Below, piece by piece: positions 23,751 through 33,916 of a stretch of 64,000 nt of DNA (within the stretch, counting starts at the first letter, position 1; each line of letters starts with the position of its first letter). The DNA comes from Onthophagus taurus. Its lineage: Eukaryota; Arthropoda; Insecta; Coleoptera; Scarabaeidae. Where the stretch lies: positions 23,250,001 to 23,314,000 of the forward strand of contig NC_091967.1 in assembly GCF_036711975.1 (NCBI RefSeq), given 5' to 3'. The notes under the pieces were generated by a model. It did not search any database and had not been told where the DNA came from. It saw only the letters and a list, made by a program, of their open reading frames with translations. The position numbers and the translations under genes are program-made.

Positions 23751-24575
23751 AATAAAATAATCTGGAACATTAAATTTTTTTTTGAGAATATAAAAGTGAG
23801 GTTATGTTTTTTGAAATTTGATTAATACGATAGAAATGATAGAAATTGATTTTTTATGATTAACAACGGGGTATAATATTAATTATAAGTAAAGAAACTT
23901 TAAATTAGCGTCTACCTGTTTTTAGTAGTAGAAAAGGTTAAGTAAGTAAAAATGTTTCCGATGCATTACTGACGCGACAGCTACCTTCACTTCGGTTTAG
24001 AACACAACGTATAAAATTAAAGGTTTATAAATGTTATTGTAAATTTTCGAATAATTAAATTAACTATTCTTAATAATGAATTATCATAAAACGGTCTCCT
24101 TTTTTTGACAAGTTTGCTTGTATGGAGTGACGTTAATCTAAAACAGTTACTTCTTCCCGCGTTGATTGCGTTCAGTGTGAAGCTAGTTAACATAAAGTTT
24201 TTTATTAAAATTATACATTTTTTTATTATAAATACACAATTAAGAAACTATATTTTGGGGAATCTTTCAGTATAGATTTACAATTAATAAAAAGATAATT
24301 ATATTTAATTATATTTGATTAAAAATGTAATACCAACCTAACTCAAACTAAAAAGAAATCACTTTTTTTATTGTTAAATTTAATTCTAGTGAAACATAAA
24401 ATTCCCCCATGAGTATTGATTACCACTTTAATATTGAAGCTGTGATTTTTTTCGATGAATATTCTAAATAATCTATTTTAAGCCGTTTTTAAACGTATAT
24501 TTAAGGGATTAGTTATGTATTTAAAACGCACTTTATGCACTAAACGTTGTTAAACTCGTTTTGAAAAAGTATACA
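23751..24575. promoter_or_regulatory. Divergent NSD/xylosyltransferase intergenic region
   Basis: An 825 bp gap between two divergently transcribed genes, so it must contain the 5' regions of both. No clear TATA box or initiator could be assigned to either. It is AT-rich with no coding frames. Confidence 0.4.
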
Positions 24576-25917
24576 ATGAAACACAAGTGTCTTAAGTTTA
24601 TCTCAGTACTTTTATTAGTATTAATATACAGTATTTATCATTACAAAGTAAATTATTCGAATAATAATAATGTAACTCAACGTGATATAAGTTTAATTAA
24701 TGAGCGGTAATATAACAAAATTTTTTAAAGGTTATGGTTGAATTTTTTCTAATTTTCTTGTAGAAACATAGTCTTGGCTGTTGTGGCATGTGGGGATCGA
24801 CTGTATGAAACATTAAACATGATTAAATCTGCTATCATGTTTAGTGAAAGCAAAATAATGTTTGTAATATTAACAGAAGATGATCTAATCGAAAGCTTTG
24901 CTGAAAAAGTGAGGGTTAAGGAAGTGTTAACGAATAATTTATTGTCTTTTCCTTCCAGTTATCTCAATGGCAAGAAATGACATTAAAGAAGTTTACCTTT
25001 AAAATAATGCCTTTAAAATTTCCTGTGGGGGATACAAAAGAATGGAGAATATTATTCAAGCCTTGTGCTTCGCAAAGATTATTTTTCCCAGTAATTAAGC
25101 TTTTAAATCGAATTTAAAACATCATTAATATGATTCTTAGTCTGTTTTAGGCGAAATCGACTCTTTAATTTACGTGGATTCAGACACGTTGTTTTTAAGT
25201 CCAATTGAAACACTTTGGGACCATTTCACACACATGAATTCAACTCAAATGGCTGCATTGGTGCCTGAGAGTGAAGTGGCTAATATAGGGTGGTACAATC
25301 GATTTGCTAGACACCCATTTTATGGCCCCATGGGTGTTAATTCAGGTGTTATGCTTATGAACTTGACTAAAATGAGAGAATTTCATTGGGTTGAATATGT
25401 AATACCAATTTATAAAAAGTATAAGTTACAATTAACTTTTGGTGATCAAGATATTATTAATATTATATTTCATTTTCACCCGGGTAATAAAAATAACAAC
25501 AAAAAAAGAGTTAAAGTCTCAATTTTGTTTTTAATTGCAGATAAACTTTATTTAAATCCATGTCGGTATAATTTCCGCACAGATCACTGTATGTATATGA
25601 ATAATTGCAAAAACGTTGAGAAAGAAGGAATCGTGGTCTTGCATGGCTCAAGAGGTGTTTTTCATTCAGGAAAACAACCTGCTTTTCAAGCTGTTTATAG
25701 AGCTTTTGAAGAGGTGTATAACACAAAAATCTTTGCAATATTATAACTTAAATCATTCGTTTAGTTTCAGTTGAATGGAGACTTAACGCGAGATTTTTAT
25801 CAACCTCTGGAAACTTATGTGGACCTAACCTCAAACACACCTTGTGGAACCATTAAAGACGCTTATTTAATACACATTAAAAATTATATAGATAAAAACG
25901 ACAAAGCCATCGAATAA
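24576..25917 (+). CDS. GXYLT: Glucoside xylosyltransferase, 6 exons
   Basis: Type II membrane glycosyltransferase (GT8) of the GXYLT1/2 (Drosophila shams) family. In the family it adds xylose to O-glucose on Notch EGF repeats in the secretory pathway. Exons are 24576-24706, 24764-24914, 24959-25090, 25141-25483, 25541-25713 and 25771-25917, all GT..AG, phase-consistent, 1,077 nt (358 aa). The N terminus has a signal anchor (FISVLLLVLIYSIYHY). Hallmarks are VVACGDRLYETLNM, FKPCASQRLFFP, the metal-binding DSD in LIYVDSDTLFL (residues 151-153), WYNRFARHPFYGPMGVNSG, FGDQDIINI, CRYNFRTDHC and VLHGSRGVFH. The acceptor at 25140, not the one at 25150, keeps the frame. The fourth intron (25484-25540) has no stop in frame, so the unspliced frame runs through it. 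Confidence 0.88.
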
Positions 25918-26219
25918 ATTTTATATGTTTTTAAATATTTGTTTTATTTTTATTAATAAATTTGATTAATAACATAACCTCAATTTTAAGTGACATTTAA
26001 TTATATAACCTCAAAAAATCGAGTTTTTGATATAACCGAGATCTAATTCACAATCTCAATTAATAAACATTAAAAATTATGTAGATAAAGACGACAAAGC
26101 CATCGAATAAATTTTATATTTTTTTAAATATTTGTTTTATTTTTATTAATAAATGCGATTAATAACATAACCTCAATCTTAAGTGACATTTAATGATATA
26201 ACCTCAAAAAATCGAGTTT
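25873..26219 (+). repeat. Tandem duplication of GXYLT last-exon end and 3' flank
   Basis: 25873-26026 and 26067-26219 are about 150 bp near-identical direct copies. Copy 1 covers the last ~15 codons (including GACAAAGCCATCGAATAA), the stop and the 3' UTR of the xylosyltransferase. Copy 2 repeats it just before the TIMMDC1 start codon (26229). So the immediate upstream region of TIMMDC1 is a duplicate of its neighbour's tail. Confidence 0.85.
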
Positions 26220-26228
26220 AGCTATAAA

Positions 26229-27223
26229 ATGAATCGAATTTTATTAAAAAGATGTAAATTTGCAACGCTTCTATCGTTTTTCGGTATTGAAGACATGGAT
26301 GCTGTTGTGAATAAAACAAGAACTGAACAACTAAATGAAATCGATTCAAATGAAACGGGATTAGACAGATTAATTAAAATATTTAAAGCCGAGTTAGTTC
26401 ACTTGGAATTTGTTAAACGTTAATTGCAGTTTTATTATTTTCTAGCGAATTTAATACCATGAGTCCTGAACTGAGTTCGATTGTACAGGTAAGTTGTATG
26501 AGTATTTTTACCGGAGGTCTTTATGGAGGTGTAATGTCGAGTAGAACTGCATACATGGATTTTATGCGAAATAATCAAGCGACAGCTTTCAAGGATCACC
26601 TACATGCTAAAGTAATTTTAATCATTTTTAAATGTAATATCGCTGTCTAATTAAACTTGTTTTTAAGAAACTCCTTCAAGAGAAAGTAACTTTAAGTTTT
26701 GCAAAAGGAGCCTATAATTGGAGTTGGAGATTAACATTATTTTCAACTTCCTATACGTATAAATAAAACAATAATATAGAAATTAAATTTATCACAAAAA
26801 ATTTTTTAGGGCTATATCCACAATGATATCTGTGTACAGAGGAAAACATGGAATATTTGAGCATATGGTTGCAGGCGCCACAACTGGATTTATTTATAAA
26901 TTCTCAGCTGGTCCAAGAGCTTGGTTAGTTGGATCAGGATTAGGTAAAATCTTATCTATAAATATCAAATTGAAAATCTTAACTTTGTTTTATTAAAAGG
27001 TTTAGTTCTTGGAACTGTTGCTGGTTCTGTAACTTATGGAATTTTATCATATACTGGGCTGTCTATGGATCAAGTAAGATATTGGCAGTATAGATGGAAA
27101 GAAAAACGGGAGCAAGCTTATAAAGATACTATAAGAAGTCAAATGGAAGGTGAGAAAATGTTTTTGGAAAGGGACGCAAAGTTAGGACCCCCACCAGGAT
27201 TAGAAACCATACCAAATAGTTAA
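26229..27223 (+). CDS. TIMMDC1: TIMMDC1-like mitochondrial complex I assembly factor, 5 exons
   Basis: Multi-pass inner-mitochondrial-membrane protein of the TIM17/22/23 superfamily. TIMMDC1 helps assemble the membrane arm of respiratory complex I. Exons are 26229-26392, 26446-26611, 26668-26756, 26810-26943 and 27000-27223, all with GT..AG junctions and matching phases, 777 nt (258 aa). Recognisable segments are the conserved DEFNTMSPELSSIV junction, the glycine-rich membrane segment FTGGLYGGVMSSRTAYM, RNNQATAF, STMISVYRGKHG, the TIM-like VAGATTGFIYKFSAGPRAWL and LVLGTVAGSVTYG. The start ATG lies ten bases after the duplicated GXYLT tail. The first exon would read through to a stop at 26423 if unspliced. 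Confidence 0.85.
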
Positions 27224-28049
27224 ATAATTTATAAGTTTTTAATTTCACATGTTAAAATAAAAGGTAGTTATTTTCAATGACTTTATATTCATGAATTTTG
27301 TTTCCTATAATTAACTTTTTATTACTTTTTTGGTTATCCAAATCCCAATAATAAGATCCTTTTGCAGTCCTAGATGGTATTCTTTAAATGAAACAAACTA
27401 GCTGATGAAACACTTCTCACTCTTGATGTTTCCTGCAAAGAGAAATGGCTTTAAACAACAGAATATATGGATTTCAAGCAGAAAGGCCTGACCCCTGTTG
27501 AAGATGCTAGGCGAAAGTTCACTTATTATTAAGATGAGCCCCTCAATTTGGCCAAACAAAGAAAAGGACCACACCTGACGAATGAAAAGGGTGTTGAGAG
27601 ATATTAAGACCGCTTGCTATTAAAGAGCCGACTTTTCGAAACTCGTCATACATGATGAAATCTCCAGCGCATTCCAAAAGATGAAAATCGGCACAGTCTT
27701 GGGCTTCGACGGTATTTATGAGTTCTTGGTTAAGTGCAGCCTGTTCGCCCAGGATTGGCTATCTGGATCTTTCGTTTCTGCAGAACGGCGGAGTGTCTCT
27801 ACCCAGTAAACAAGAAACATCTGTGAAACATTTCAATTTTAACGTACAGTGAATTAAATGAAACATCTTAGAACTACGTTTATGTATCAAATACATTTCA
27901 ATAGGAATATTTATGAAATATCATTAAAGTATGCAGCAGAAACATTTCATTTGAAACATTTCTTTACAAATGTATCTGAAACATGTCTGGAATATCTTCA
28001 TCGCGGTAACACGGTCAGCGTCTTGTCACGTCTTGTTCTATTGTGTGTT
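27224..28049 (+). pseudogene. Intergenic with decayed non-LTR RT fragment
   Basis: Between about 27400 and 27800, shifting plus-strand frames give peptides like an RT N-terminal region (HDEISSAFQKMKIG followed by GFDGIYEFLVKC), as in Jockey/CR1-like ORF2. Heavily broken, with no catalytic YxDD seen. The remainder of the interval shows nothing else. Confidence 0.4.
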
Positions 28050-28905
28050 TTGTTCTGTTCGCAGAACAATAATTTTGATAATTTTTTCGATGTTGCAATT
28101 TTCATCGATAACTTTCAAAATTCATTTCTTGAAGAATCCTTGTGGAAATATCACCAATTGTTAATTATAGTATCCTCTTTTTAATGCAAAAAGCCGTTTT
28201 GAAAAATCACTTTCAGTTCTTGAGAAAAAAATTTTTGAAATAAAGAACAATTTTTTCGCATTTTGTAATTTTCGCCGATTAAGTTTTAAAAATTCGTATA
28301 AAATCCAGTTCTTGGAATATGAGTATGAAAATTTCCCAAAGTGTAAATAAAAGTGTCCTCTTTCCAATGAACCAATGGGTTTTGAGAAATAACTGTTAGT
28401 TTTTGAGACAACAATATTTGAAGTTTTGATAAAATTTTCGATGTTGCAATTTTCATCGATAATTTTCAAAATTCGCTATAAAATTCATTTCTTGAAGGAT
28501 CCTTGTGGACATATCACCAATTATTAATTAAAGTATCCTCTTTTTAATACAGCAAGCCGTTTTGAAAAATCGCTTTTAGTTCTTGAGAAATAAATTTTTG
28601 AAATGATCGACAATTTTTTCCAATTTTGCAATTTCCACCAATTAAATTTCAAAAATTCGTATATAATCCATTTCTTGGAATATTAGTATGAAAATTTCCC
28701 AAAGTGTTAATAAAAGTGTCCTCTTTCCAATGAACCGACACGTTTTGAAATATAACTTTTACTTTTTGAGAAAACAATATTTGAAGTTTTGATACAATTT
28801 TCGATGTTGCAATTTTCATCGATACTTTCAAAATTCGCTATAAAATTCATTTCTTGAAGAAATATCGTCAACTATTAATTAAAGTATCCTCTTTTTAGAG
28901 TTGCC
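28050..28905. repeat. Tandem array, ~355 bp period
   Basis: The block TTTTCGATGTTGCAATTTTC followed by ATCGATAA recurs near 28083, 28433 and 28796 (350 and 361 bp apart). Within each unit, alternating half-units of about 175 bp share AGTATCCTCTTTTTA or AGTGTCCTCTTTCCAATGAA and GTTCTTGAGAAA. Open frames here are repeat artefacts. Confidence 0.7.
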
Positions 28906-29190
28906 TCGTTAGTTAAATCAGCATCAAAAAAGTTCATTTTTTATCTAGGATCCAAATTTAGTTGACATATCTTATCAGCTTTCTTATTTTCATTTTTATT
29001 CAAATATCGCAATAATGTGGCTATATGAAATGTAGCACCAGAAATTATAACCATCATGACCGGATAGATATGCCGGATAATCGGATATCCGGCCGAAGGG
29101 GATGCCGAATATCCGGCTTTTCGCAAAATCACTATCCGTTCCATCATTACTATTGAGCAGGTTAATTATAATTATTTGATCGTCTGCGAA
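28906..29190. other. Spacer with ATCCGG palindromes
   Basis: No gene. At 29060-29120 there is a dense run of GGATA/TATCC and CCGGATA palindromes (for example ATCGGATATCCGG), resembling subterminal repeats of a hAT-type element, but no ends or duplication were found. Confidence 0.3.
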
Positions 29191-29429
29191 GAGTAGTGTT
29201 TTCAGGACATTGTACTTCGTGCTGGCATCAATGTGGTATTGCAGACGTGCTCCCTGGAACTATTAACAAAAAAAAAAACGAAAACAAAGCTGCTGGGTTC
29301 GATCGTGAATTGCACGTAGAAATTACCTAGGTGCATCAAGCACTTTAATAGAGAACTGTGTCATGAATATACATAATTATACATATTATTGTGTCACAAT
29401 TATTCACATCGTCAGCTGATGCTCCACTT

Positions 29430-29570
29430 CTGCACTAATTTAAAACCTTGCGGATACTTCGTATTTTTGCCTTTGCTGAGTTTTCGTCAAAATTGGGAAT
29501 TGTTTTCGACATAATCTCAACTATCTTACTTAAGGCTTTATTTCTTGCAGTTCGGTCTTTATGTTCTGGA
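29430..29570 (-). pseudogene. MADF-domain partner fragment (Harbinger)
   Basis: Minus-strand translation gives ARNKALSKIVEIMSKTIPNF and AKAKIRSIRKVL, then CRSGASADDV. This is the core of a MADF (Myb/SANT-like) DNA-binding domain as found in the second protein of animal PIF/Harbinger elements. Only the MADF portion survives. The plus-strand frame over 29448-29720 is its shadow. Confidence 0.6.
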
Positions 29571-29827
29571 ATTTATGATTCCACAAACACGGGCATTCTT
29601 CATATATTTCCAAACACGTTTATTGGCGCTTTGATTACCGGTGCCATTTTATTGGCGTCAATGAATTTTTGCTATTTCCACATGCAAGTAAAGTGGCGCC
29701 AGTTTAGTGGCGCTTATTAGCTGGCGCCAGAAGTTGTTTCCACATAAATGTTATAATTGTGTACTGCCACAGTAAATTGGCAGTAATAAAAATGGCGTGA
29801 CGTGATGTACTTCGCGCTGGCGTCAAT

Positions 29828-30235
29828 GTGGTAGTCCAAATGTGCTCCTTGGAACTGCACACGTTATTAACAAAAAAGAAGCGAAAACATAGTTGCTGGG
29901 TTACATCGTGGACTGCACGTAGAAATAACCTAGGTGCGTCTAATACTTTAATTAGAGAATTATGCCATGAAGATTATGAAGCGCTTTTTAATCATTTAAG
30001 AATGACTGAAGAGAGTTTCATGTTTTTGTTGAGGCAAGTATCCTCTGAAATACAAAAACAACATACGCATATGAGAGATGCCATTCCAGCTCACCTAAAA
30101 CTGCAAGCAACTTTAAGATTTTTGACCTCTGGAGATTCTTTTACATCCTTGCAATATATGTATCGTTTGCCGTTGCTTGATGCTATTTACGAAGCTTTAA
30201 AGGATTATTTAAAAGTAGGTTTGATTTTTGATTAA
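29828..30235 (+). pseudogene. Harbinger transposase, N-terminal part
   Basis: HARBI1-like N-terminal domain with RNNLGASNTLIRELCHED, YEALFNHLRMTEESFMFLL, LKLQATLRFLTSGDSFTSLQ and YRLPLLDAIYEALKDYL. A splice donor-like GTAGGTTTG follows DYLK. The DDE part lies at 32182-32640, past the partner fragment and the retroelement, so the gene is split and presumably dead. Confidence 0.75.
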
Positions 30236-30369
30236 TACTTCTGGTAATTAATAAGAAAAACATCTTTATTGACTACTACTTTATTACAACTTTTCTTCAT
30301 GATTCAGATAGATATGCTCATAAATTTAAGTCTGCATCATTCATTGCTTCCCGTATTAGTCGCCCAGTG

Positions 30370-30890
30370 TTATATGTTATCATAAGTTGTGCCTTCTGTT
30401 CCTAACCCAAAAGCGGTAGATGAATCTTCTATAAAAAACGAACTTGGCTGATTTAGTCTTTGTTTAACTAAATAATTAAGAATTTCAGCCTGACTTTCCA
30501 AGGCTTTGTTTAATGGAAGTTGTCGTAGGTGGGCAGCAATAGTTTTCCCAAATGCTTCAAACTCATCGCAGGTAGGTTGAGGTGTATTGACTTGCTGTGA
30601 AATTTCTTTTAAAGCGTCAACTGCTTTAGTCACAGCAAGTATATTACTAACATTTTTCTTTCTAATAGGAGACTCACAGAAAGTTTTATTGCTAGATATT
30701 TTCTTTTTAACAGGTGTTTCGCTTAAGTGAATATTTTTTGTATAGCCTTGACTCAATTGTTTCAATGATGGTGTTGGTACCCTGTCAGGGTCATTCTTGA
30801 TTAGTGACGTCTTCACAAACCAATAAACTGTTATCCGGTTTTTCAGCTTTTACGGCATCTTTTCCAATATTTTGTGATTTCTAAATATAA
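30370..30890 (-). pseudogene. C-terminal part of Harbinger MADF partner
   Basis: Minus-strand frame with low-complexity linker and the C-terminal conserved segment FEAFGKTIAAHLRQLPLNKA then LVKQRLNQPSSFF, typical of MADF/BESS-like partners of Harbinger transposases. Its first codons run into a different frame (SLLVCEDVTNQE near 30800-30850), so a frameshift is likely. It lies inside what should be the transposase intron, on the opposite strand. Confidence 0.6.
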
Positions 30891-30927
30891 GAGTGAAATA
30901 AAGAATTATGTTTTATTTAAACTAAAA

Positions 30928-32135
30928 CTAGAACTAACACTAGACCTAGAACTAGAATCTTTCGGGTTCAGCTGTGCGCTTTTTGAAAAAAATTTTTGAT
31001 GTTTCGGATGCCATGTTGCAACCTTTTTTAGAAACAAGTTCGACGTGACGAATTCGTTTAAAATTTGACAATAAATACATGAAAAGGCAATTAATAACTA
31101 ATTAGTGTCTAATTGTCAACTAAGTTGTTTTGTTAAATCCGGGTGGAGAAGGCTTCGTTGAGTTCACCAACATCTTCCATGTGCGGCTGAGTTCCCAGCC
31201 ATCTTCTCTATTCATGTTATTCCCATGTCGATGAATCTCTATCGCCTCTCTCGTCAATCTTTGGAAGTAATGTTCGTTTCGTGCTAGCACTTTGGTTTTT
31301 TCGAACTCTATGCTGTGTCCTCCTTTGTGGCAATGCTCTGCGACTGCAGTTTGTTGGATCTTCCTTAGTCGGACGTCTCTTTCGTGTTCCTTGATGCGGC
31401 ACTCGATGTTACGTCCAGTTTGGCCAACGTAATATTTCCCGCAACTGCAAGATAGCCGGTAGACTCCCGCTCCCTTTAATGGGTTTAGTTTGTCTTTGGC
31501 TATCGGAAGATCGTTTTGTATTTTGTTGACCGTACCGTATCGTACCACGATATCATTCTTCTTCAGACGCCTCGCAATTCGCTCCGTCACACCTGAAACA
31601 TAAGGAAGACAGATAAAACCGGCTGGTGTCGTACTTACCGAGTCATCCTTCTGTTTGTGTGGTTTGGTGGCTTGTCGGATATCTCTCATCGTGTAGCCGT
31701 TCTTCTGCAGCACATCTTCTAGGAATCTTTCTTCTTTTCTTAGGTTCTCTTTATCGCATATCCTCTCTGCTCGCTGGAATAAGGCTTGAATCACGGACCT
31801 CTTCTGTTGTGGGTGGTGGTGGGATGAAGCCTGCAGGTACCTATTCGTATGTGTCTTCTTTCGATATACTCCCAGTTCCATGCCCCCTTCCTAGTGACTA
31901 ACACATCCAGGAATGGTAACTGTTTTGCATTTTCTGTTTTCATGGTAAATTTTATCATGGGGTGCTGTGAATTGAGGTGGTTTAGAAATTCCTGGAGTTG
32001 CTCTTTTCCATGTTGCCAGATCACGAAAGTGTCATCGACGTAACGGAGCCATAGCTTCGGTTTCGAAAGATTCTAGTTCTAGGTCTAGTGTTAGTTCTTG
32101 TGATAGTGCTAGTTTTAGTTCTAGTTTTAGTTTAA
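30928..32135 (-). mobile_element. Penelope-like fragment inside a hairpin repeat
   Basis: A 5'-truncated Penelope-like element (coding remnant 32060-31120, minus strand) bounded by inverted copies of the dispersed hairpin arm: AAACTAAAACTAGAACTAAC on the left (about 30928) and its complement ending about 32130. Next to each arm comes GAACTAGAATCTTTCG and its complement. The arrangement looks like a retroelement sitting in the loop of one hairpin unit of the kind seen at 16235-16460. The host sequence on both sides belongs to the Harbinger cluster. Confidence 0.6.
31120..32060 (-). pseudogene. Penelope-like RT end plus GIY-YIG endonuclease
   Basis: Starts abruptly at the RT catalytic region (LRYVDDTFVIWQHG, the YxDD box), continues FLNHLNSQHPMIKFTMKTE and LPFLDVLV, then shifts frame near 31885-31895 in a run of G. 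The second frame (31881-31120) holds the linker and a full GIY-YIG endonuclease: GVYRLSCSCGKYYVGQTGR, IKEHERD and AEHCHKGGHSIEF, then the C-terminal WELSRTWKMLVN. RT followed by GIY-YIG is the signature of endonuclease-bearing Penelope-like elements. All RT motifs upstream of YVDD are missing. Confidence 0.88.
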
Positions 32136-32181
32136 TTAATATTGGCCGTGAAAGCCTTCGTACTTAAATTATGTTTTAATA

Positions 32182-32645
32182 TTGAATTATTTTCAGACAT
32201 CATCTACAAAGGATGAATGGAGAAGTGTAGAAAACGGTTTTGCAAAAAGATGGAATTTTCCTGGATGTATAGGGGCGATAGACGGAAAATATGTTGTAAT
32301 AAAATGTCCTGCTAAAAGTTGCTCCATATTTTATACCTACAAAGGAACGTTCAGTGTTATGCTTGCTTTAGTTGATAGCAATTATTGTTATATTTATGTA
32401 GATGTGGGTGCTGCCGGAAGAGAGTCGGATGGTGGTGTATTTTCTCGATCTAGTCTCAAAAAGGCTATAGATGAAAAGACTGTTACTATTCCGGAATATT
32501 TTGTGCCGTATGAAACCGTACTCAAGATGTGCCAAACTCCCTTTTCAACAAAAATTTTGTAACTATCGTTTAAGAAAGCTCGACGCATTGTCGAAAATGC
32601 ATTCGGCATTCTAATGACAAAATTTCGAATATTTGAGAAACACCT
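32182..32645 (+). pseudogene. Harbinger transposase, DDE part
   Basis: Begins after an acceptor-like TTATTTTCAG. Contains WNFPGCIGAIDGKYVVIKCP (first catalytic Asp in GAIDGK), YKGTFSVMLALVDSNYCYIY (second Asp region) and VGAAGRESDGGVF. The frame then breaks near 32520-32565 and resumes with ARRIVENAFGILMTKFRIFE, carrying the catalytic Glu. It stops where the next long-TIR element begins. Confidence 0.78.
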
Positions 32646-33916
32646 ATGCGAAGTTAGCCCCCAATTTTTCTAGCCCCCAATTAGATAAGATTTTACATGT
32701 ATAGTATTTTGATTATAACAAGAGAACCAGTCAACCGATTTCGATAAACAATGTCTTATTCGAAAGCGTAATCTTTGACCAATACGAAAGTGGAAATGCC
32801 CGATTCGAAATCTCTTTCGAATTTCGCTAAAACGCCAACATAATGCGAAGGTAGACGAAAATAACACAAAAATGACCTTTTTTAAGTGCTGATAACTCGT
32901 AAACGATGTACCCGATGATCAAGATCTCTACGGTATTCGATTCGTCATAGTGTCTTCTATCGAAATCACAAAATGCCCGATTTCAATTCTCTCCCGTTAA
33001 CCTTGTACAGTCCTCGGAATGACACCGTGTTCGCCTCGTTGTTTATGCACGTGTGAACGGCCGAAAGTCTAGCCCCCAATGTAAAAAAAATAATTTAAAC
33101 TAAATCGACTATAATTAGAGAACGGTTTGACGGATTTTAATGTTTTATATCTCAATTAAAAGTTTGTGTCTGGCTGAATGCGGTTGTCGAAATGCCCGAT
33201 TCTAAATATTTAGGGATTTTGATTAAAACACAAAAAAACGAATTAATCAAACACATCAATTATCTCCTTAACTAATTGACCAACTTTAGTCATGAACATT
33301 TTTTTTTTAGAAGTTTTGAAATTATTACCCTTCCCCTTTAAAACTCTTTTTCAATTACTTAAATATCTTTTTTCTTCTTCGAGATATCATCTGTTGAAAT
33401 TAATAAGTACATCGGTTTGTTCTGTCCTTGATAAACTGATGTTGAGTTACATCAAGTTAGCGATGTTGACGCACAGTAAAACAAATATGCGAAAATGTGA
33501 TCAAATATCTAAAAATGAAGCTTTAAAGTTGAAGTTTTTAACCATGCATTTATCTTTTAACCAGGAGGTATTCAATTGAGAAACTGGACATTCAAAATCC
33601 AGTTAATTTTTATGAATTTTTTTTTATTTGGTTTGTTAGCAAAGTTGTAGTTTTAATGGGAAAACTATAACAGTATTTACAAAAATAAGATGATTGTTTA
33701 CGAGATTTATTCATTCAAAAAGAGACAATTTACATATTATTTTTTATTTAAGCTCTATAGCGTTTTATAAGATGAAAATCACAACCATATTGGATTTTCT
33801 ACAAAAAAATTTTAAAACGATGGAGTATTAATATAAAAAAATATGAGGCGGAAAGTTTATTCTTTAGTGACTTTTTTGCGGAAACTTCGAAACACGTCCT
33901 TATCGCAGAACCATTA

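Larger units (their letters stand above)
29195..32645 (+). mobile_element. Broken PIF/Harbinger element cluster
   Basis: Remains of at least two PIF/Harbinger copies. A ~180 bp stretch at 29195-29375 is repeated at 29795-29975 (CTTCGTGCTGGCATCAATGT / CTTCGCGCTGGCGTCAATGT, then GTAGAAATAACCTAGGTGCG), giving two copies of the transposase 5' end. The first is followed at once by a minus-strand MADF fragment, as in an internally deleted copy. The second carries transposase exon pieces at 29828-30235 and 32182-32640, a minus-strand MADF-partner fragment at 30370-30890 and the Penelope-like insertion. Terminal inverted repeats were not delimited. Confidence 0.6.

Noticed and set aside
25174-25746. 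Single-exon 190-codon xylosyltransferase frame as the gene
   Set aside because: The frame reads through the intron 25484-25540 and past the donor at 25713. The spliced six-exon model restores the family sequence.
26067-26219. Second GXYLT gene copy
   Set aside because: Only the last ~15 codons and 3' UTR are duplicated; there is no upstream exon.
29060-29120. ATCCGG-rich palindromes as hAT ends
   Set aside because: No paired terminus or target duplication could be found, so not called as an element.
29448-29720. 90-codon plus-strand frame with hydrophobic stretches
   Set aside because: The minus strand of the same region encodes a recognisable MADF fragment, so this is its shadow.
33292-33579. 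95-codon plus-strand frame
   Set aside because: Low-complexity, in the inner part of the element A repeat, with no recognisable domain.
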